Assembly (NCBI GenBank): GCA_907163375.1
Contig: CAJQUW010010322.1
Coordinates: forward strand, 28,716 to 92,715
Origin: Prostheceraeus crozeri
Lineage: Eukaryota > Platyhelminthes > Polycladida > Euryleptidae
DNA: 64,000 bases
Reading direction: 5' to 3'
Position 1 is the first letter of the stretch, and each line of letters opens with the position of its first letter. The position numbers were made by a program, and so were the translations under genes. The notes beneath the pieces were generated by a model. That model worked only from the letters and a program-made list of their open reading frames with translations, was not told the origin of the DNA and searched no databases. Shown piece by piece: positions 1 through 9,194 of the stretch.

Positions 1-389
1 TTTTTATTCTTCATGATGGAAGTATTACCACTGTTGAATGCCTTAATAATTTTCTCATTCCCAAATGGTTCATAAGAATCTGATTTTATCTGAATCCATT
101 CATAGTTCCACTTTCCATCTGATGTTAAATTGTATGGGAACTGAAATGCATTATTCATCGTTATTCCATCATGGGTACGAGGAGTCAATATCATTTCTTC
201 CAAATCATTCACATTCTGAATATTGCTATCATAGCAAATACTAGAAACGCCAACCTCCCATTCACCTTCTAAATGCAGTGGCCGATTTAATTCTACTCGA
301 TAGTCTGATGGTTTATTTTTGGGAAATTTATTCATAGAAGCATTACTGGGCAAGTAGACTAGAAACGAGTCCTTATTTTCACTTTCCAT
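1..389 (-). CDS. Polinton virion-type protein with LPSNAS...GEWEVG N-terminus, N-terminal part (copy A)
   Basis: This is the N-terminal end of the gene that is complete at 25,926-27,446 in copy B; the rest is left of the window. The ATG reads back from 389. The first 40 residues carry LPSNASMNKFP, then GEWEVG, a signature I recognise from structural-type proteins of animal Polintons. An in-frame GTG lies three codons upstream, but ATG is the better start. The molecular role is not known to me. Confidence 0.75.
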   Translation of the reverse strand, partial: MESENKDSFLVYLPSNASMNKFPKNKPSDYRVELNRPLHLEGEWEVGVSSICYDSNIQNVNDLEEMILTPRTHDGITMNNAFQFPYNLTSDGKWNYEWIQIKSDSYEPFGNEKIIKAFNSGNTSIMKNK

Positions 390-429
390 ATTATTCACAT
401 TGGAAAAAATATATTAGCATACGTTTGCA

Positions 430-1044
430 TTAACTCTTCATTCGGAAATGGAGTGTGATACTTGTCACAGCATCTTTATGAAAAGGAATCAACGCACCAG
501 CATCGTCATAAATGGCAATATCAATTTGTGGGATGTAGTTTGATTTCAGCTTTGTATAATGCACTTTCTTGAAAGTATGCTCAGATAAAATACTGCAGCT
601 TTTTGGCTGGTATGGTATCATTGCTAGCAATGGAGCTTCAACATCTCCCACACGTACATCTTCACCAATATTGGAATATATCTGAAAATAGTTAATACGA
701 CGCGATAGCGACATGTCTGCGCTAGCTTTGGTTACAGTACTACTTTTAAAGATATTTTGATCAAAACCCAAAATGTCCATTAGAGTTTTATCCATAATTA
801 GTTCAATACCTTTTCCACTTATAGTGAGAGACAAAGTACCTTCTTTTTCAGAAAATGAAATATGTTGCTCATTAATCACTTCATTTAAATAATCTACAAC
901 CAATTTAACCGAAGTAATAATGCGAGGCATCAACACTCTTGTTTCATGTAAGATACCACCTAAAGGCTCTACACACTTTCTGTATAAAGATACGGTCCAT
1001 TCTGTATCAAATTGATTTGACCTTTCACATGGTAAATGTTGCAT
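430..1044 (-). CDS. Polinton conserved protein of unknown role, 204 aa (copy A)
   Basis: This 204-residue protein differs from its copy B twin (27,487-28,101) by only about one residue. The C-terminal third has the pattern VGDVEAPLL ... DDAGALIPF ... LHFR. This recurs in animal Polintons after the GEWEVG-type domain, so a virion role is likely by association. It lies directly downstream of the 1,102-1,827 gene on the same strand. No enzyme motif is visible. Confidence 0.7.
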   Translation of the reverse strand: MQHLPCERSNQFDTEWTVSLYRKCVEPLGGILHETRVLMPRIITSVKLVVDYLNEVINEQHISFSEKEGTLSLTISGKGIELIMDKTLMDILGFDQNIFKSSTVTKASADMSLSRRINYFQIYSNIGEDVRVGDVEAPLLAMIPYQPKSCSILSEHTFKKVHYTKLKSNYIPQIDIAIYDDAGALIPFHKDAVTSITLHFRMKS

Positions 1045-1101
1045 ATCAGATTTTCCATGAACAGCTGCAGAACGATGTCGTAAGAACTGATGAAAATCTT
1101 T

Positions 1102-1827
1102 TCAACAAACTAATACTAGATTATCATCGTTTAATTTACTTATTGCAATATGATTAGATGATTTGATATAAGTCAATGTTGCCACTTGTTTATCATCAAC
1201 TCGAAGGAGATAATTTAATTTCTTCAATAATGTTTCAGGAGTCATGTTTGTCTTTCTTGGCTTAATCACAATCTTCTTCACCAACGTCTTCTCATTTCTT
1301 GGAATAAGATCTACATAATAAGCTTCCTCTCGATATATTAACTGTTTATGACCACTTATGTGGTAATTAACGTTAAAATTATCATAGCTTGTTAAGGCGC
1401 TAGCGAGGTAACCTAAATCATTTCTTAAACTTGGACTTAAACCAACAATCCAATCTTTCTCAACTACATGATGTACATAATTATAATCATCATTGTGCGG
1501 AGTAAATTGGACAATATGTTTACTCGCTTTATTCAAGAAATCATATATAAACTTTTTACATGATAAGAGATCTTTCTTTGGCCACTGTGGAATGTATACT
1601 CGGCAGCCCTTTTCACATTGATAAGCAGCTGTACGCCTCATATTAATAGTCATCACCTCATGATCAAAAGTATAGACACAGTTGCTATAAACAAGTTGAG
1701 TGACACCCACTTCCCAATTTCCATTTAGCTGTTGTGCATGATCAATGGGAGTAGAAAAGAGTGCGGCTCGATTACTAGTAAATCTCTTTGTAGCCGCATT
1801 GCTAAGCAAAATATGATAAAACGACAT
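1102..1827 (-). CDS. Polinton GEWEVG-family protein, 241 aa (copy A)
   Basis: The N-terminus (LLSNAA ... NGNWEVGVTQLVY) is a diverged relative of the LPSNAS...GEWEVG start of the neighbouring 509-residue-type gene, so the two are paralogues within one element. The start chosen is the MSFYH methionine; a further in-frame AUG upstream would add seven residues. Its start lies only 35 nt from the divergent plus-strand gene at 1,863, leaving little room for two separate promoters. Confidence 0.72.
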   Translation of the reverse strand: MSFYHILLSNAATKRFTSNRAALFSTPIDHAQQLNGNWEVGVTQLVYSNCVYTFDHEVMTINMRRTAAYQCEKGCRVYIPQWPKKDLLSCKKFIYDFLNKASKHIVQFTPHNDDYNYVHHVVEKDWIVGLSPSLRNDLGYLASALTSYDNFNVNYHISGHKQLIYREEAYYVDLIPRNEKTLVKKIVIKPRKTNMTPETLLKKLNYLLRVDDKQVATLTYIKSSNHIAISKLNDDNLVLVC

Positions 1828-1862
1828 TTTTATATTGCTGATCTGCAACTTTGCATAACATC

Positions 1863-2219
1863 ATGAAGACTTGGATTTTGGACTCTCTACAATATATCAG
1901 AGTTGATCGTGATGGAAACGTACATTTCAAAAATTCTCATGGTCATACATCAAGAGGAATTACATTAACATGGCGACAATTTGTCAACCTCAATGATATC
2001 ATGAGGGATTTGGAATATTTTGAAACATTAAGATTCATCTCCTTGGGTGATCAAGTTTGGCTTCAACATTACAGAAATGAAATTCAAATCTACCATTCTC
2101 ATTCCGCAAACTGTTTCTCATTTCGCAAATACAATTGGGAGAAGTATAGAAGATATATACATCGCTCCATCATGACATTTATTCGTCGTGAGTTCATCGC
2201 CCTACTATGCAAATCTTAA
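1863..2219 (+). CDS. small PC4-like protein 1 (copy A)
   Basis: 118 residues from the first ATG. The centre reads IRVDRDGNVHFKN ... RGITLTWRQFVNL. This resembles the strand-turn-strand and KGISLxxxQW core of the PC4/p15 transcription coactivator, a single-stranded DNA-binding fold. The match is weak and made by eye. It is a tandem paralogue of the next gene (2,242) and heads the plus-strand cassette ending in the TBP-like gene. Confidence 0.5.
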   Translation: MKTWILDSLQYIRVDRDGNVHFKNSHGHTSRGITLTWRQFVNLNDIMRDLEYFETLRFISLGDQVWLQHYRNEIQIYHSHSANCFSFRKYNWEKYRRYIHRSIMTFIRREFIALLCKS

Positions 2220-2241
2220 TCAGACATGACTACCACACATC

Positions 2242-2892
2242 ATGAGTTGGAAATTAGATTCCCTACAACGTATTGAAACGGATCATGATCGAAACGTCTA
2301 TTTCAAAGATTCAACTGGAAATGTGAGAAGAGAGTTTGCTTTATCTTATCGTCATTTTCAATCTCTACATCATATCATGAAGGACTTGAAATACTTCTAT
2401 ATGAAAAGACATTCACGTATTGGAAATCGCATCTGGCTGCGCGTCAACAATCGGCGAATTAAACTCTATCATTCCCAACTTCATACTAACTTCACATTTC
2501 ATCAAGGTAGTTGGGAAAAGTATAAAAGGAAGGTACATCGCTCAATTTACTCATTCTTTCATCATGAAGCGCCATCGCTACACCATCGTCAACATTCTCC
2601 GTCGCTTCAGACTCTACACCAAAATCGATCTCACAACATTACACCAACAGCTTCCAAACAGCAAGTATTACCCGGGCCGACCTCAAATGTTAGTGGTGAA
2701 GATGAACAATTCACGGAATCTTCAACTCTTCCCAAATGGGACTGTACAGATTCTCGGCGCCCTTTCTCATTCATCGGCGCAGTCAATGCGCTTAGAGCTA
2801 CAGAGACTACTACGTCGGATATGGAAGAGGGAGAGGTGTGTGATGTCGAATCTGACTGTGGACAATATGGTGATCTCTACTCAATTGAGTGA
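2242..2892 (+). CDS. small PC4-like protein 2, overlapping the TBP-like frame (copy A)
   Basis: 216 codons. Residues 1 to about 108 are a clear paralogue of the upstream gene (MSWKLDSLQ, then a DRNVYFKDSTGNVRREFAL region). From about residue 108 the frame runs on over the first 329 nt of the TBP-like gene at 2,564. That half is rich in Ser, His and Gln and may be a by-product of the overlap or a disordered tail. Confidence 0.5.
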   Translation: MSWKLDSLQRIETDHDRNVYFKDSTGNVRREFALSYRHFQSLHHIMKDLKYFYMKRHSRIGNRIWLRVNNRRIKLYHSQLHTNFTFHQGSWEKYKRKVHRSIYSFFHHEAPSLHHRQHSPSLQTLHQNRSHNITPTASKQQVLPGPTSNVSGEDEQFTESSTLPKWDCTDSRRPFSFIGAVNALRATETTTSDMEEGEVCDVESDCGQYGDLYSIE

Positions 2893-3109
2893 CAGTCTAT
2901 CATTTTTGAAGATTCGTACCAGCAGTTACAATTTGTGTTATGAACCCGAACTTTTTCCTGCAGCTCTCATTAGTTGTTGGTTACCTGTGCATGTGGCAAT
3001 CTTTCATAATAGTAAAGTGATCATTACTGGACTAAAATCTCATGTACAAGCAAATGTGATCCTAGACTATCTCATTGAGTATGTACGTACCCAGCGGATT
3101 GTAAAATAA
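2564..3109 (+). CDS. TATA-binding-protein-like protein, 181 aa (copy A)
   Basis: Twin of the copy B gene at 29,621-30,166, differing at about three residues (for example DSLS against ESVS near residue 110). Two TBP repeats are visible, with YEPELFP opening the second stirrup. The start is the MKRHRY methionine, because the homology begins at once with TIVNILRRF, matching the NIVSTV strand of TBP; the longer open frame upstream lies inside the PC4-like gene. The stop codon overlaps an AATAAA signal. Confidence 0.85.
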   Translation: MKRHRYTIVNILRRFRLYTKIDLTTLHQQLPNSKYYPGRPQMLVVKMNNSRNLQLFPNGTVQILGALSHSSAQSMRLELQRLLRRIWKRERCVMSNLTVDNMVISTQLSDSLSFLKIRTSSYNLCYEPELFPAALISCWLPVHVAIFHNSKVIITGLKSHVQANVILDYLIEYVRTQRIVK

Positions 3110-3140
3110 AAAACAATTTTTCCAACATGATGTTTTTATT
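3105..3140. terminator. convergent poly(A) signals between TBP-like and protease genes (copy A)
   Basis: AATAAA on the plus strand (3,105-3,110) overlaps the TBP-like stop codon. Its reverse complement at 3,135-3,140 overlaps the protease stop codon. The two convergent genes are thus separated by under 30 nt and end in each other's 3' region. Confidence 0.6.
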
Positions 3141-3597
3141 TCAAATCATGATAGAACTTACAAATCATTTTTTCATTAGAGGATTGATTACATGAAAAGT
3201 TTTGAATAATAGATGCAAATCGAGATACATGTAAACGTTTTAAGATGAAGTACAGTACAAAAGCACCACACGTTGATGAAAGTGGATGTTGTAGTATGCG
3301 TTCATTTCGCTGATATTGACGCGTATGTTTTCTCAACCACTGCTGTGTTGGTATATTTGGAGGTTGAGCAAGAGAGTCAAATAGTTCACCACGTCGGTCT
3401 TCTCCAATAAAGATCGCTTTCCAATGCTCACCGCCTAAATTCTGCGAATGAGTGTTTAGCACAATAAAGATGGGATAGTGATTTACTGCAGGTGGTAAGG
3501 TATCGAGTGAATAGACATTATCGAAAGCTTTCAACGTCGCTTCGTCTGCATTACGCTGCACTTTAGTCTTAATATCGTCAGCAGTCAACCAACTCAT
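3136..3597 (-). CDS. PRO: adenain-type cysteine protease (copy A)
   Basis: 153 residues. The catalytic set of adenovirus-like maturation proteases is visible: GGEHW with His58, LFDS with Asp74, Gln103, and STCGAFVLYF with Cys110. In adenoviruses and Polintons this enzyme processes capsid and core precursors. Its start abuts the end of the major capsid gene on the same strand. Confidence 0.85.
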   Translation of the reverse strand: MSWLTADDIKTKVQRNADEATLKAFDNVYSLDTLPPAVNHYPIFIVLNTHSQNLGGEHWKAIFIGEDRRGELFDSLAQPPNIPTQQWLRKHTRQYQRNERILQHPLSSTCGAFVLYFILKRLHVSRFASIIQNFSCNQSSNEKMICKFYHDLK

Positions 3598-4872
3598 TAA
3601 CGATTATACTGAAGAATCACGTCACGATACTTTGTAATTTCAATGTTTGAATCGAAGTCTGCATAAATTAATACATTGATCGTCTCAGGTAGTGTTCTTT
3701 TGAACGTCAAATCCAAACGAATATTATGAGGCACGTTCGCTTGACGATAGGGTGCACTAATATCGCTGTCAGCAGTCAAATCAAATGCATAAATAGTATA
3801 TCCACTCTTAAACTCTTTCATAGTCAGTCCGTTGGTGTCATCCGTATTGTAAAAGCCAAAGACATCCATAAAATCAACATAACTGCGCATAAATTGATCC
3901 GCATCAAAATCTGGTTTGTAGGGTGGACCAGGATGACTCACACCATTTACACGTAAAGCAATTTCACTTAACTGATTGTGCATAAAATTGAAAGGATTCT
4001 TCTTTATATTACCATTAAATGCGTCATTTTCAACCATTGCCACCATGAGGAGCTTCGGTGCTTCCGATGGAAAGAGGCCATCTTTCATGAAACTCTTTTG
4101 ATCTTTTGGAATTGTAAAGGTGAGAAGCTTTGTATGCTGAACGGGGTAAATGGCATTTTGGCGGTTAAGACCTTCAGCATGTCCTCTAATGACACTTGGA
4201 TTCGGTACTACTCGACGAATGTAAAGTGCAATATCTTCCACATGAATTCTAAAATTGTCAACTTTAGCAAATGCATTCAGCGCAAATTCAGGCTTATTCA
4301 ATGTCAGCTTGAGTCGCATGCTGGTATTACAGAGTAAAAACTTTGACTGTCTAAAGAAGTCTAAATTTAGCGGACCATATAGCTGACATACTCTACTATC
4401 TTTAATCATAGCAGATCGCTTTACAAAGCCACTGTTTGTTTCAACATCAAATTTTACTGCTTCATCTCTGTACCATCCCATGGCTTCCATGACTTTTTTG
4501 TGCTGCTGGATGAAACTGTGATACATGATTGAAATATGATTTATAGGGATAATCGCTTTGACCACCTTCCACCTGCTGCTCTCCAATCGTTAGAGAAACA
4601 TCGCGAAGTAATGTAGTCAATGGTAAATTGTTCAGTCCAACTTTATGTGTATCGTCAATAGCAGTTCCATCTGCTTGCTGAATTCTAAACCTCAAATCAA
4701 CCATCGCATAACTCAAATCTATGTAGTCATCACTACCACCAGGAATAACAAATTCAATGGGGCCAGCATTCTCAGCTGTTCGAGGATGATAATCTACAAT
4801 ACTTGAACTAAGAATATCTGTCTGTATGGCTTGTTGATCAAACAAACAAAAACCGGAAGTTTTACACTCCAT
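3597..4872 (-). CDS. MCP: major capsid protein, hexon-like double jelly roll (copy A)
   Basis: Counterpart of the copy B capsid gene at 30,664-31,941. The diagnostic stretch LPLTTLLRDVSLTIGEQQVE ... DYPYKSYFNHV corresponds to the first jelly roll of Polinton and adintovirus capsid proteins. It sits between the core-like gene (2 nt away) and the protease, the usual virion-gene neighbourhood. Confidence 0.82.
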
Positions 4873-4874
4873 GA

Positions 4875-5330
4875 TTAGAAGTTATGGCAGCGTCGTCGTT
4901 TAGCGCCTGATGAATGATTAGAGCCTCTGCGACGTTTGCGTGAATGCCTTTTGACTGAAGATCGCACCTTACCAGCTCCGCGATGTTTCCTCCTTCCTTT
5001 TTTCATTCGTTTAGGTGATTTCTTTCCTTGAGTAACACCAGCAAAGGTCTGCTTCAATGTTTTTACACCGCGTTCCTTCCCACGATTCAACAAACTGCTC
5101 TTAAAACTTCTACCTCTGGAAAGATCACTAGCAACATCACCAGCAAAGCCAACGGCATTACTTAAAACATTTCGTTTTAAAGATCTACCGACATTGGATA
5201 TGAGAGGTGCTACAACAGATTTCAGTGCACCAAGTATGCTACCTCCACGTTGGCGGCGAGCGCCGATGTAAATTTGTCCTCCACCACTTACATAGGAGGG
5301 TCGTGAATAAAATGAGGCAGTTGGATTCAT
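4875..5330 (-). CDS. basic core / pX-like protein (copy A)
   Basis: 151 residues. The N-terminus is Gly-rich (SGGGQIYIGARRQRGGSILG) and followed by an amphipathic middle; the last 45 residues are extremely Arg/Lys-rich. This matches the small Polinton virion protein often likened to adenovirus core or pVI/pX proteins, which bind DNA or membrane inside the particle. It lies 2 nt upstream of the capsid gene. Confidence 0.7.
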   Translation of the reverse strand: MNPTASFYSRPSYVSGGGQIYIGARRQRGGSILGALKSVVAPLISNVGRSLKRNVLSNAVGFAGDVASDLSRGRSFKSSLLNRGKERGVKTLKQTFAGVTQGKKSPKRMKKGRRKHRGAGKVRSSVKRHSRKRRRGSNHSSGAKRRRCHNF

Positions 5331-5371
5331 AGCTCAAATCCTAAACATTGTTAGTTACAACTTTGCATGAA

Positions 5372-6595
5372 TCACTGTCGATCACTTAGGTGAAAGATGT
5401 CAGCACGACGCATCCAAGAGTTCATACTTGAAGGATAACCAGTCCATTTAACAAGACACCATTCTTCACCTTGCCGTTTTTTACATCGAATGATGATTTT
5501 CTCTACCAAATATGTTTCACTTTCAGTGACTACCTCAATCTCATCGCGGTAAAAGCTACCCTCAATTTCTTCATTATCGTAATCTTTCAACTTGTAGGTG
5601 GTCGGAGAGTCTTTTTGATTAATCCTTGATACTGTAAATACCTCCTCTGTCCAATTCGGAAGGTACCCTTTAGCAAAAACACTTTTCACTTTTCAGATAC
5701 GAACTTTATCACCAATTTTCACATCACTTTTCACATGAGTGCGTTTACGTTGGAATGATTCGCGCACTTTATCTACATTGTCAGCATTTACATCTACTGG
5801 TCTGAGACCAATAGAACGATGGATAGAGTGATTGTAGGCATGGAGTGTATCTTGTAGAACCTTTGTCCAATTTTGTGTCAAGTTGGCAGTAAAATGTCGC
5901 CACAAGCGATTTTTTAATGTGCGATTAAAACGTTCAACGAGTGCAGCTTTATAAGCACTTTTTACACTAAACAACTCAATGTCATGCCTCTCAAATAATC
6001 TTCTCACATGCTGATTTTCAAACTCTTTTCCTTGATCACTCTGAATTCTTTTTGGAATGCGGCCTTCTCGAAAAATTGTTTGGAATGCTTTTGCTACTCC
6101 TTTCCCTTCTTTAGTTTTTAAAGGTTGAGCCCACGCATAGCGCGAGAAAATATCAATGACGGTTAAAATAAAATTATTGCCCGAGTTATGTTTTGAAATG
6201 GAGGCAACATCACACAAATCTGCTTGCCACTGTTCATCGATGTCATGAACAATATAATGGCGGGTGCGGTACTTCTTTTTCGCTTTTTTGTGGAGTGTAT
6301 AGGTAGCCTGACCCTTTAACCATCGTTTCACTTGTGATTGTGGAAGACCACTCGCTTTTGATAATTTCTTGATAGATGCAAATCCTGCCAGATGTTTTAC
6401 ATCATAATAGATTGACTTCAAACGTTCAGTCGATGACGACTGACTCTTTTTTCTCCTTCTCATCCTTTTGTTTTCTTGCCTTTCTACATTTACAACAACT
6501 GCAGCATTTAGCTTTAGCGGTTTTGCAATCGTGTTCACATTGCTTAGGGGTTTCATTGTGAGAGCTGGCGCAGCAAGTGCAAGTGACAACGACAT
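5372..6595 (-). CDS. INT: retroviral-type integrase with C-terminal chromodomain (copy A)
   Basis: DDE integrase of Polintons. Motifs are WQADLCD, SDQGKEF and ALVERFNRTLK, supplying the Asp-Asp-Glu triad. A chromodomain follows near the C-terminus (YLVEKI ... WCLVKWTGYPSS). The first 44 codons also lie over the Cys-rich frame at 6,426-6,641, so initiation at the MRRRKK methionine is more likely. The enzyme inserts the element with 6-bp target duplications. Confidence 0.88.
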
Positions 6596-6641
6596 TCACC
6601 TCTGGCGGCTCATTACATGGCAAGCAACACATCTGCTTCAT
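6426..6641 (-). CDS. small Cys-rich protein overlapping the integrase start (copy A)
   Basis: 71 residues with about 14 cysteines in CC, CxxC and CxCC groups, ending in a lysine-rich tail. The frame is open in both copies with every cysteine kept. It stops 2 nt before the neighbouring 230-residue gene on the same strand. Function unknown; zinc binding or a disulphide-rich peptide is possible. Confidence 0.5.
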   Translation of the reverse strand: MKQMCCLPCNEPPEVNVVVTCTCCASSHNETPKQCEHDCKTAKAKCCSCCKCRKARKQKDEKEKKESVVID

Positions 6642-6642
6642 A

Positions 6643-7335
6643 TTAATAGTCTGAGAACATGTATTTCCTAGGAGGAGCTGTTTTACGTTTTCCTTTTACT
6701 AGTTTTAGTGGTGATGTAGATCTACGTCGAGTTCTTCCTCTTGTTTGCTTAGTGAGTGTGGGAGGGGATGTAGCAGGTGACGTCTTAAACCAATTTGTTG
6801 GCATTTTCATCGCCTGAAGCATTGGAGCAGTAGCCACTGTTGAATCAAGTTCTTTCAATGTCTCATTATTTAAAGCAAATTTTGGAACATTATGCTTTTT
6901 CAATAGTTTAAGAAAGTATGACCAACCGGGTGAAACATAGCCCTGACGGCGCTTTCTACGTGTCGCATACTGAATCAAGTCTTCATAACGTGAAGCATCA
7001 ATCACTTTACTTTCATCTGTAATGATTTCTCCTCTATCATTTAAATTGAGATGGGGTTCAATACTGTTGAAAAGAGATATGGCATGTGCGCGAGATGCTA
7101 AAGGTGTAGCAGTCGATACAGAGTCACGCATCTTACTCTTCAAGTTTTTCAATTGCTCAACAGTTTCCGATTGTAATAATACAGCACGATGTGGATCTTT
7201 GATGTGAACATTTTGCTGATAATCTATTTCTTTCCTATACATTTGATTTGCAAGAGGTTGCTTTACTTGCTGCATGGCAGTCAATTGTACATATTCATCC
7301 TGAGGAATAACAATCATGCGAGAATAAGAACTCAT
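6643..7335 (-). CDS. conserved Polinton protein of unknown function, 230 aa (copy A)
   Basis: The N-terminus IVIPQDEYVQL leads to a helical middle. Residues 120-150 read YEDLIQYATRRKRRQGYVSPGWSYFLKLLKK. The C-terminus is basic and Ser/Thr/Pro-rich. Its start overlaps the ATPase stop by 4 nt (ATGA type), implying shared transcription. A protein of this shape sits beside the ATPase in other Polintons; I know no assigned function. Confidence 0.65.
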   Translation of the reverse strand: MSSYSRMIVIPQDEYVQLTAMQQVKQPLANQMYRKEIDYQQNVHIKDPHRAVLLQSETVEQLKNLKSKMRDSVSTATPLASRAHAISLFNSIEPHLNLNDRGEIITDESKVIDASRYEDLIQYATRRKRRQGYVSPGWSYFLKLLKKHNVPKFALNNETLKELDSTVATAPMLQAMKMPTNWFKTSPATSPPTLTKQTRGRTRRRSTSPLKLVKGKRKTAPPRKYMFSDY

Positions 7336-7997
7336 AGTTTGTAGATAATCATGGGAGTTTTCAAAATATCACTTCGAAATCTAAATTCTTCCGGACACTC
7401 TTGCGTAAAGTCAATGAATAAGTAACCGTATGGTTTTTCAGTAGCTGCTTGAAAAATTTCAATTAAGGCTTTTGATCCTCTGGGTGCAACTTTTCGCGCT
7501 AAAATTTCAAATTGACTTTTATCTCGCGGATTCTTGAAAATAGCATAATAGTGTGTATTCAGGTTTCGTGTACAAGCTTCTTTTCCATCAGGAAACAAAT
7601 TTTGTGTGATATAGATGATAAAACACCTTTTATGATGTGCTGCACGAGTGAACATATCTGTAACATCTTTTGAATTCTTACTTTCTTTTAATAAATCATC
7701 CAATACAACAACATCATTAGACTGAAGTTTATCCACTGGAATAATTCCTTCATGTCGAATAAAGTTGCGACTTTGCAATTCCTGAAATAGCGACGGTTGA
7801 TAAATACCATAACACCAAATCACTCGATTGATAGGTTCCTTAAACAACTCCCTTCTTTTATCCAATAAATTCAGCGTGAAAACAGTTTTACCTGCATGAG
7901 ATGGACCTGATACAGTCAGAACTTTATCACATTGAAGTCTGAAATCCATTTTATTACTTTGAGATTCAACATTTGCATAATTAACGTCTAGAGCCAA
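7332..7997 (-). CDS. ATP: A32/FtsK-type packaging ATPase (copy A)
   Basis: 221 residues. Walker A is GPSHAGKT (31-38) and Walker B is VVVLDD (about 96-101); YITQNLF follows as the sensor-like strand. This family powers genome packaging into the capsid in Polintons and related double-jelly-roll viruses. The C-terminus (IIYKL) overlaps the start of the next gene. Confidence 0.88.
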   Translation of the reverse strand: MALDVNYANVESQSNKMDFRLQCDKVLTVSGPSHAGKTVFTLNLLDKRRELFKEPINRVIWCYGIYQPSLFQELQSRNFIRHEGIIPVDKLQSNDVVVLDDLLKESKNSKDVTDMFTRAAHHKRCFIIYITQNLFPDGKEACTRNLNTHYYAIFKNPRDKSQFEILARKVAPRGSKALIEIFQAATEKPYGYLFIDFTQECPEEFRFRSDILKTPMIIYKL

Positions 7998-8322
7998 AGA
8001 TATTACCCAATAGGTTGCCCACGGCAGGAGCTATCATTGGAAGTATTGCTGAAAGGAAACCGCCCTTTTGTGTTAGAGTTTTCCTCTTTCTTTGAAGGGT
8101 GACTTTAGGATTGGAGATGAAACGCAATTTCGTAGCATATCGCTTAAGTAACTTTCGTTGTTTTGGCGCTAATTTCTTCGTCCTTAACTTCCTCACATGA
8201 GAAATAATTTCACGGATGAATTTATCATTAGCATGTCGTATAGCATTGTATCGCTGTTTTGCTTTCATTCGTCGGAGAGCTTGAATGGCTGAAGAAAACT
8301 TTTGACTTTTACGTTTCGCCAT
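7981..8322 (-). CDS. small basic protein with QKGGFL tail (copy A)
   Basis: 113 residues, very basic, with a final hydrophobic glycine-rich segment (TQKGGFLSAILP ... GNLLGNIFG). The RKR-x-LTQKGGFL pattern recurs in a short Polinton gene next to the ATPase. A membrane-active or DNA-associated virion peptide is plausible but unproven. It overlaps the ATPase start by about 17 nt. Confidence 0.62.
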   Translation of the reverse strand: MAKRKSQKFSSAIQALRRMKAKQRYNAIRHANDKFIREIISHVRKLRTKKLAPKQRKLLKRYATKLRFISNPKVTLQRKRKTLTQKGGFLSAILPMIAPAVGNLLGNIFGSRR

Positions 8323-8373
8323 TTTCCGTGTTAGTCTTTGCTAAAACCTATCTTTACCACATTTGCATAGGTA

Positions 8374-8703
8374 CTAACTATTGCAACATAAGTGACACTC
8401 GAAATGAGCAATATCACAGTGGCTACATTTGCAAAGTTGAATGCAATTACGTATGAAACAGCGTTGACAAAAAGCATGCTTACATCTCTTGAAGATGCGC
8501 TTTTCATTTCCATCCTTTCGCTTACATACATCACAACACATAGTTTCGCCGTTACTGATGTCTATAGCAAGTCTTTTTGAAGATATGAATTTGCTAGCCT
8601 TTTCTAAATAATAGACGCATGTACAGAAGGAATATACTTCGAGAGTGAGCAGACATAGCTCGAAAACCAGTTGTGCTACAATCAAGTACCACTGCATTTT
8701 CAA
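8374..8703 (-). CDS. membrane-anchored RING-like zinc protein (copy A)
   Basis: 109 residues. Residues 5-31 form a hydrophobic segment (signal anchor). From about residue 56 a cysteine/histidine array follows: CCDVCKR ... FKRCKHAFCQRCF ... CKCSHCD ... FECHLC. This is a RING-like spacing, so a ubiquitin-ligase role is possible. It overlaps the start of the upstream 136-residue gene by 4 nt. Confidence 0.6.
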   Translation of the reverse strand: MKMQWYLIVAQLVFELCLLTLEVYSFCTCVYYLEKASKFISSKRLAIDISNGETMCCDVCKRKDGNEKRIFKRCKHAFCQRCFIRNCIQLCKCSHCDIAHFECHLCCNS

Positions 8704-9110
8704 TTTTTCTTTATGGAAAGTTGAATGTGAATATCTGAAATCGCTTCAATCACTAGACTGCTACCATGATGGTTGAATGCGTTAAGACGTTCAGCAATTT
8801 TTATCATATGTCTTTTAAAAAATTCTTGGGGGTGATCTACCACTTCCATTGAATAAGAAGCAAAATGGAAAGAGCGACTTTCCACCTCTTCCTTTCCAAA
8901 ATGACTAAACTTAATTTTCGCAACTAATCGCGCCATGACAATGCTATCAGAGAATGTATTCATTAACTCTAGAAATAGAGTGCTAGCATCATCGACCACT
9001 GCTTCGATGTCGGTCTCATCTTTATGAAAATTTATCACATAATCTTGAACAGCTCCTTTTAAACTTTGCCTATGAAAATGTAATGTTCCGCAGTCGTTTG
9101 AGAAAGACAT
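8700..9110 (-). CDS. stand-alone homologue of the pPolB N-terminal domain (copy A)
   Basis: 136 residues. The order of motifs (acidic helix, ARLVAKIKFSHFGKEEVE, SRSFHF, a long helix with IAERLNAFNHHGSS, final IHIQLS strand) follows the N-terminal domain of the element's own DNA polymerase (about 22,330-22,660 in copy B). Function unknown; perhaps a terminal-protein or replication accessory module. Confidence 0.5.
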   Translation of the reverse strand: MSFSNDCGTLHFHRQSLKGAVQDYVINFHKDETDIEAVVDDASTLFLELMNTFSDSIVMARLVAKIKFSHFGKEEVESRSFHFASYSMEVVDHPQEFFKRHMIKIAERLNAFNHHGSSLVIEAISDIHIQLSIKKN

Positions 9111-9194
9111 GATCGCCCTTTAACTAACCCATCCATTGCATTAAAACAACTCTTCTCATAGTAACATTTATTGAATAACGGTAACAAGCATGCA

